A stretch of DNA of 15,492 nt, taken from the NCBI GenBank assembly GCA_002391525.1, contig DGFE01000190.1, forward strand, positions 4,474 to 19,965. The letters run 5' to 3'. The DNA is from Competibacteraceae bacterium UBA3908. GTDB taxonomy: Bacteria > Pseudomonadota > Gammaproteobacteria > Competibacterales > Competibacteraceae. Position 1 is the first letter of the stretch. Each line of letters begins with the position of its first letter. The position numbers were made by a program, and so were the translations under genes. Below the pieces are notes generated by a model that saw only the letters and a list, made by a program, of their open reading frames with translations, did not search any database and was not told the DNA's origin. Shown one piece after another: positions 13,931 through 15,492 of the stretch.

Positions 13931-14401
13931 ATGCACCGTCATCGCCTGACCCCCTTCGCCGCTCTCGCCCTGTTCGCGCTCGGTTTCGCCGCGCCGATCC
14001 ATGCCAGCGGATTGCCCGGCGTTCAAACCCTGCCGTCGCCCCACGGTTTCGAGGCGCTGATCGCCAAGCTGGAAGCGGCGGTGGCCGCGCACAAAATGGC
14101 GGTGGTGGCCAAGGCCAGCGCCAGCCAGGGCGCCGCCGCGCGCGGGGTAAAAATTCCCGGCAACGCGGTGATCATGGTCTTCAGAAACGACTACGCGGTA
14201 CGCATGTTGGAAGCGAGCGTGCCCGCCGGCATCGAGGCCCCGCTGCGCTTTTACGTCACCGAGAACGCCGACGGCAAGACCAGTCTGACCTGGCGCGCGC
14301 CGAGCGCGACCTTCGCTCCCTACGGCAGCGCTCCGCTCGACGAGATGGCTCGTGAGCTTGATCCTGTCTTCGCCGCCATCGCCCGAGACGCCGTGCGTTG
14401 A
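13931..14401 (+). CDS. Exported DUF302 domain protein
   Basis: A 156-residue protein with a signal peptide (hydrophobic FAALALFALGFAAPIHA, cleavage near residue 25). The mature part fits DUF302: SPHGFEALIAKLEAAVAAH at the start, NAVIMVFRNDYAVRMLEA (about 78-95) at the place of the family's FGNP strand, then APLRFYVTENADGKTSLTW (about 103-121) and a late helical segment. The molecular function of DUF302 is not established; members are often periplasmic and found near redox or metal genes. AGGAG lies 5 bases before the ATG. It is 103 bases after the NPCAAK gene and 135 before the DUF3179 gene, all on one strand, so co-expression is likely. No cysteines are present in the mature part. Confidence 0.85.
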   Translation: MHRHRLTPFAALALFALGFAAPIHASGLPGVQTLPSPHGFEALIAKLEAAVAAHKMAVVAKASASQGAAARGVKIPGNAVIMVFRNDYAVRMLEASVPAGIEAPLRFYVTENADGKTSLTWRAPSATFAPYGSAPLDEMARELDPVFAAIARDAVR

Positions 14402-14408
14402 CCGACTT

Positions 14409-14430
14409 CGGGCGGCGTGCTCGCCGCCCG
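14409..14430 (+). terminator. Strong hairpin between DUF302 and DUF3179 genes
   Basis: CGGGCGGCG (14409-14417) and CGCCGCCCG (14422-14430) are perfect 9-base complements around TGCT, starting 7 bases after the DUF302 stop codon. The stem is very GC-rich but lacks a T-run, so it could be a partial terminator or an mRNA-stabilising end. Confidence 0.5.
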
Positions 14431-14536
14431 GCGCTACCGGCGTCGCGTCGTCCAGCCTCCACGACTGGTTGTGGATCGCCAGCGCCCTGCCCGGTATCCG
14501 GCTGCGACCACGCTTCGGTTTGACGGAGGATTGCTG

Positions 14537-15435
14537 ATGCGAAAGTTCGTATCGAGCCTACTGACCGTCCTGCTGCTGAATGGGACCGGCGTCGCGTGGG
14601 GCGTCGAACGCAACGGTTTCGATCTGAGCGATACCCTGGTGCCGGTCGCCGAGATTCAGGGCGGCGGACCGGCCAAGGACGGGATTCCCGCCCTCGATCA
14701 TCCGTCGTTTATCGCGGCCGATGGAGCCGATTTTCTCGCCCCTGACGACCGGGTGCTGGGCCTGGCCCGCCACGGCATCGCCAAGGCCTATCCCATCGCC
14801 ATCCTCAACTGGCACGAGGTGGTCAACGACCGCTTCGGAAACGAGCCGGTGGTGGTGACCTTCTGCCCGCTGTGCGGCACCGGCATGGCGTTTCTGGCGA
14901 CGGTCGAGGGTCGGGCGCTGGATTTCGGCGTTTCGGGCCTGCTCTACAACAGCGACGTGTTGCTCTACGACCGGCAGACCGAATCGCTGTGGTCACAGCT
15001 CATGACGACCGCCATCAGCGGCCCGCTGAAGGGCCAGCGCCTGACGATGGCCCCGGTGGCGCACACCACCTGGGCAGATTGGCGGGAGCGCCATCCGGCT
15101 ACACGGGTGCTGTCGCCGGACACCGGTCATCGGCGCGACTACGGCCGTGACCCCTACGCCGGCTACGTCCAAAGCGAACAGGTCATGTTTCCCTTGCGGT
15201 TCGAAAACCGGCGGTTCCACCCGAAGGAGTCCGTCATCGGGGTGGAGCTGGACGGCCGCTTCAAAGCGTATCCCTTCGCCGAACTGGAACGGACGGCCAC
15301 GCCCTTTACGGACCAGATCGGCGAGCGCGGCGTGCGCGTCGAATACGACGCCGCCCATCGCACGGGTCGGGTGCTCGACGCGACCGGCCGGGAAATCCCC
15401 AGCGTGATCGGGTTCTGGTTCGCCTGGTATGCGTT
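14537..15435 (+). CDS. Exported DUF3179 domain protein, 3' end cut by adapter sequence
   Basis: About 300 residues are present. An N-terminal signal peptide (MRKFVSSLLTVLLLNGTGVAWG) is followed by the DUF3179 domain: DRVLGLARHGIAKAYPIAIL, NWHEVVNDRFG (91-101), VVVTFCPLCGTGMAF (106-119, C110 and C113), SGLLYNSDVLLYDRQTESLW and, near the end, GFWFAWYAF. The family's function is unknown; some relatives have selenocysteine in place of the first Cys of CPLCGT, while here it is Cys. GGAGGA lies 6 bases before the ATG. Genomic sequence stops at about 15435; the frame stays open to 15492 but those codons are adapter. By family length only a few C-terminal residues should be missing. It is the last gene of the exported-protein series. 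Confidence 0.9.
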
Positions 15436-15492
15436 CTGTCTCATATACACATCTCCGAGCCCCCGAGACCGTACTAGACCTCCTATAGCGTC
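15436..15492 (+). other. Illumina Nextera adapter read-through (not genomic)
   Basis: 15436-15454 matches the Tn5 mosaic end CTGTCTCTTATACACATCT with one mismatch. 15455-15469 matches the Nextera read-2 tail CCGAGCCCACGAGAC with one mismatch. 15470-15477 is CGTACTAG, the sequence of a standard Nextera i7 index. 15478-15492 fits the start of the P7 adapter (ATCTCGTATGCCGTC) with four mismatches. All four parts appear in library order, so this is untrimmed adapter at a contig end. Confidence 0.95.

Noticed and set aside
15436..15492. Transposon end (Tn5-like inverted repeat) at the right edge
   Set aside because: The mosaic end is followed directly by Nextera tail, index and P7 sequence, so it is library adapter and not a natural mobile element.

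Overview
The window is a GC-rich stretch of a bacterial chromosome, most likely from a gammaproteobacterium. The supporting signs are the protein families, the Shine-Dalgarno sites, a CusBAF copper operon, and a dispersed repeat of the type that translates as PPAPLPKGEG. The partial protein at the left edge resembles C-terminal domains I associate from memory with Competibacter/Contendobacter-like sludge bacteria; that placement is inference. The last 57 bases are not genomic: they match Illumina Nextera adapter, i7 index and P7 sequence, so this is the untrimmed end of a shotgun or metagenomic contig.

Layout. 1-218: tail of an unknown + strand gene with a terminator-like hairpin. 278-1804 (-): an AMP-forming acyl-CoA synthetase, divergent from a serine beta-lactamase-fold esterase (2017-3252, +). 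3318-9745 (-): a copper/silver resistance block, in transcription order a small exported Cys/His-rich protein, CusB with a fused C-terminal CusF domain, CusA with the full methionine triad, a free CusF, and then a Tat-exported Fe-type superoxide dismutase. CusB and CusA overlap by ATGA, and a duplicated REP-like hairpin has lengthened the 3' end of cusB without breaking this coupling. No outer-membrane CusC and no CusRS are present. 9922-10542 (+): a lone phage-type BRO-N/helix-turn-helix protein with an AT-rich upstream region, probably acquired.

10587-11615 (-) is moaA (molybdenum cofactor, GTP 3',8-cyclase). It is divergent from a radical SAM/Cys-rich protein of the ArsS type (11865-12860, +). 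From 13073 to the end, a + strand series of exported proteins follows: a small protein with three GFN motifs, an 85-residue protein made largely of NPCAAK hexapeptides (eight cysteines), a DUF302 protein, and a DUF3179 protein that runs into the adapter.

How they fit. The CusBAF set should move Cu(I)/Ag(I) out of the periplasm, with two CusF modules feeding the pump. The exported SOD and the Cys-rich leader protein fit a periplasmic metal/oxidative-stress theme. The secreted cluster on the right, with its Cys-hexapeptide protein next to DUF302 and DUF3179, is the least described part. It could be a periplasmic metal-binding or thiol system, but nothing in the sequence proves its substrate.
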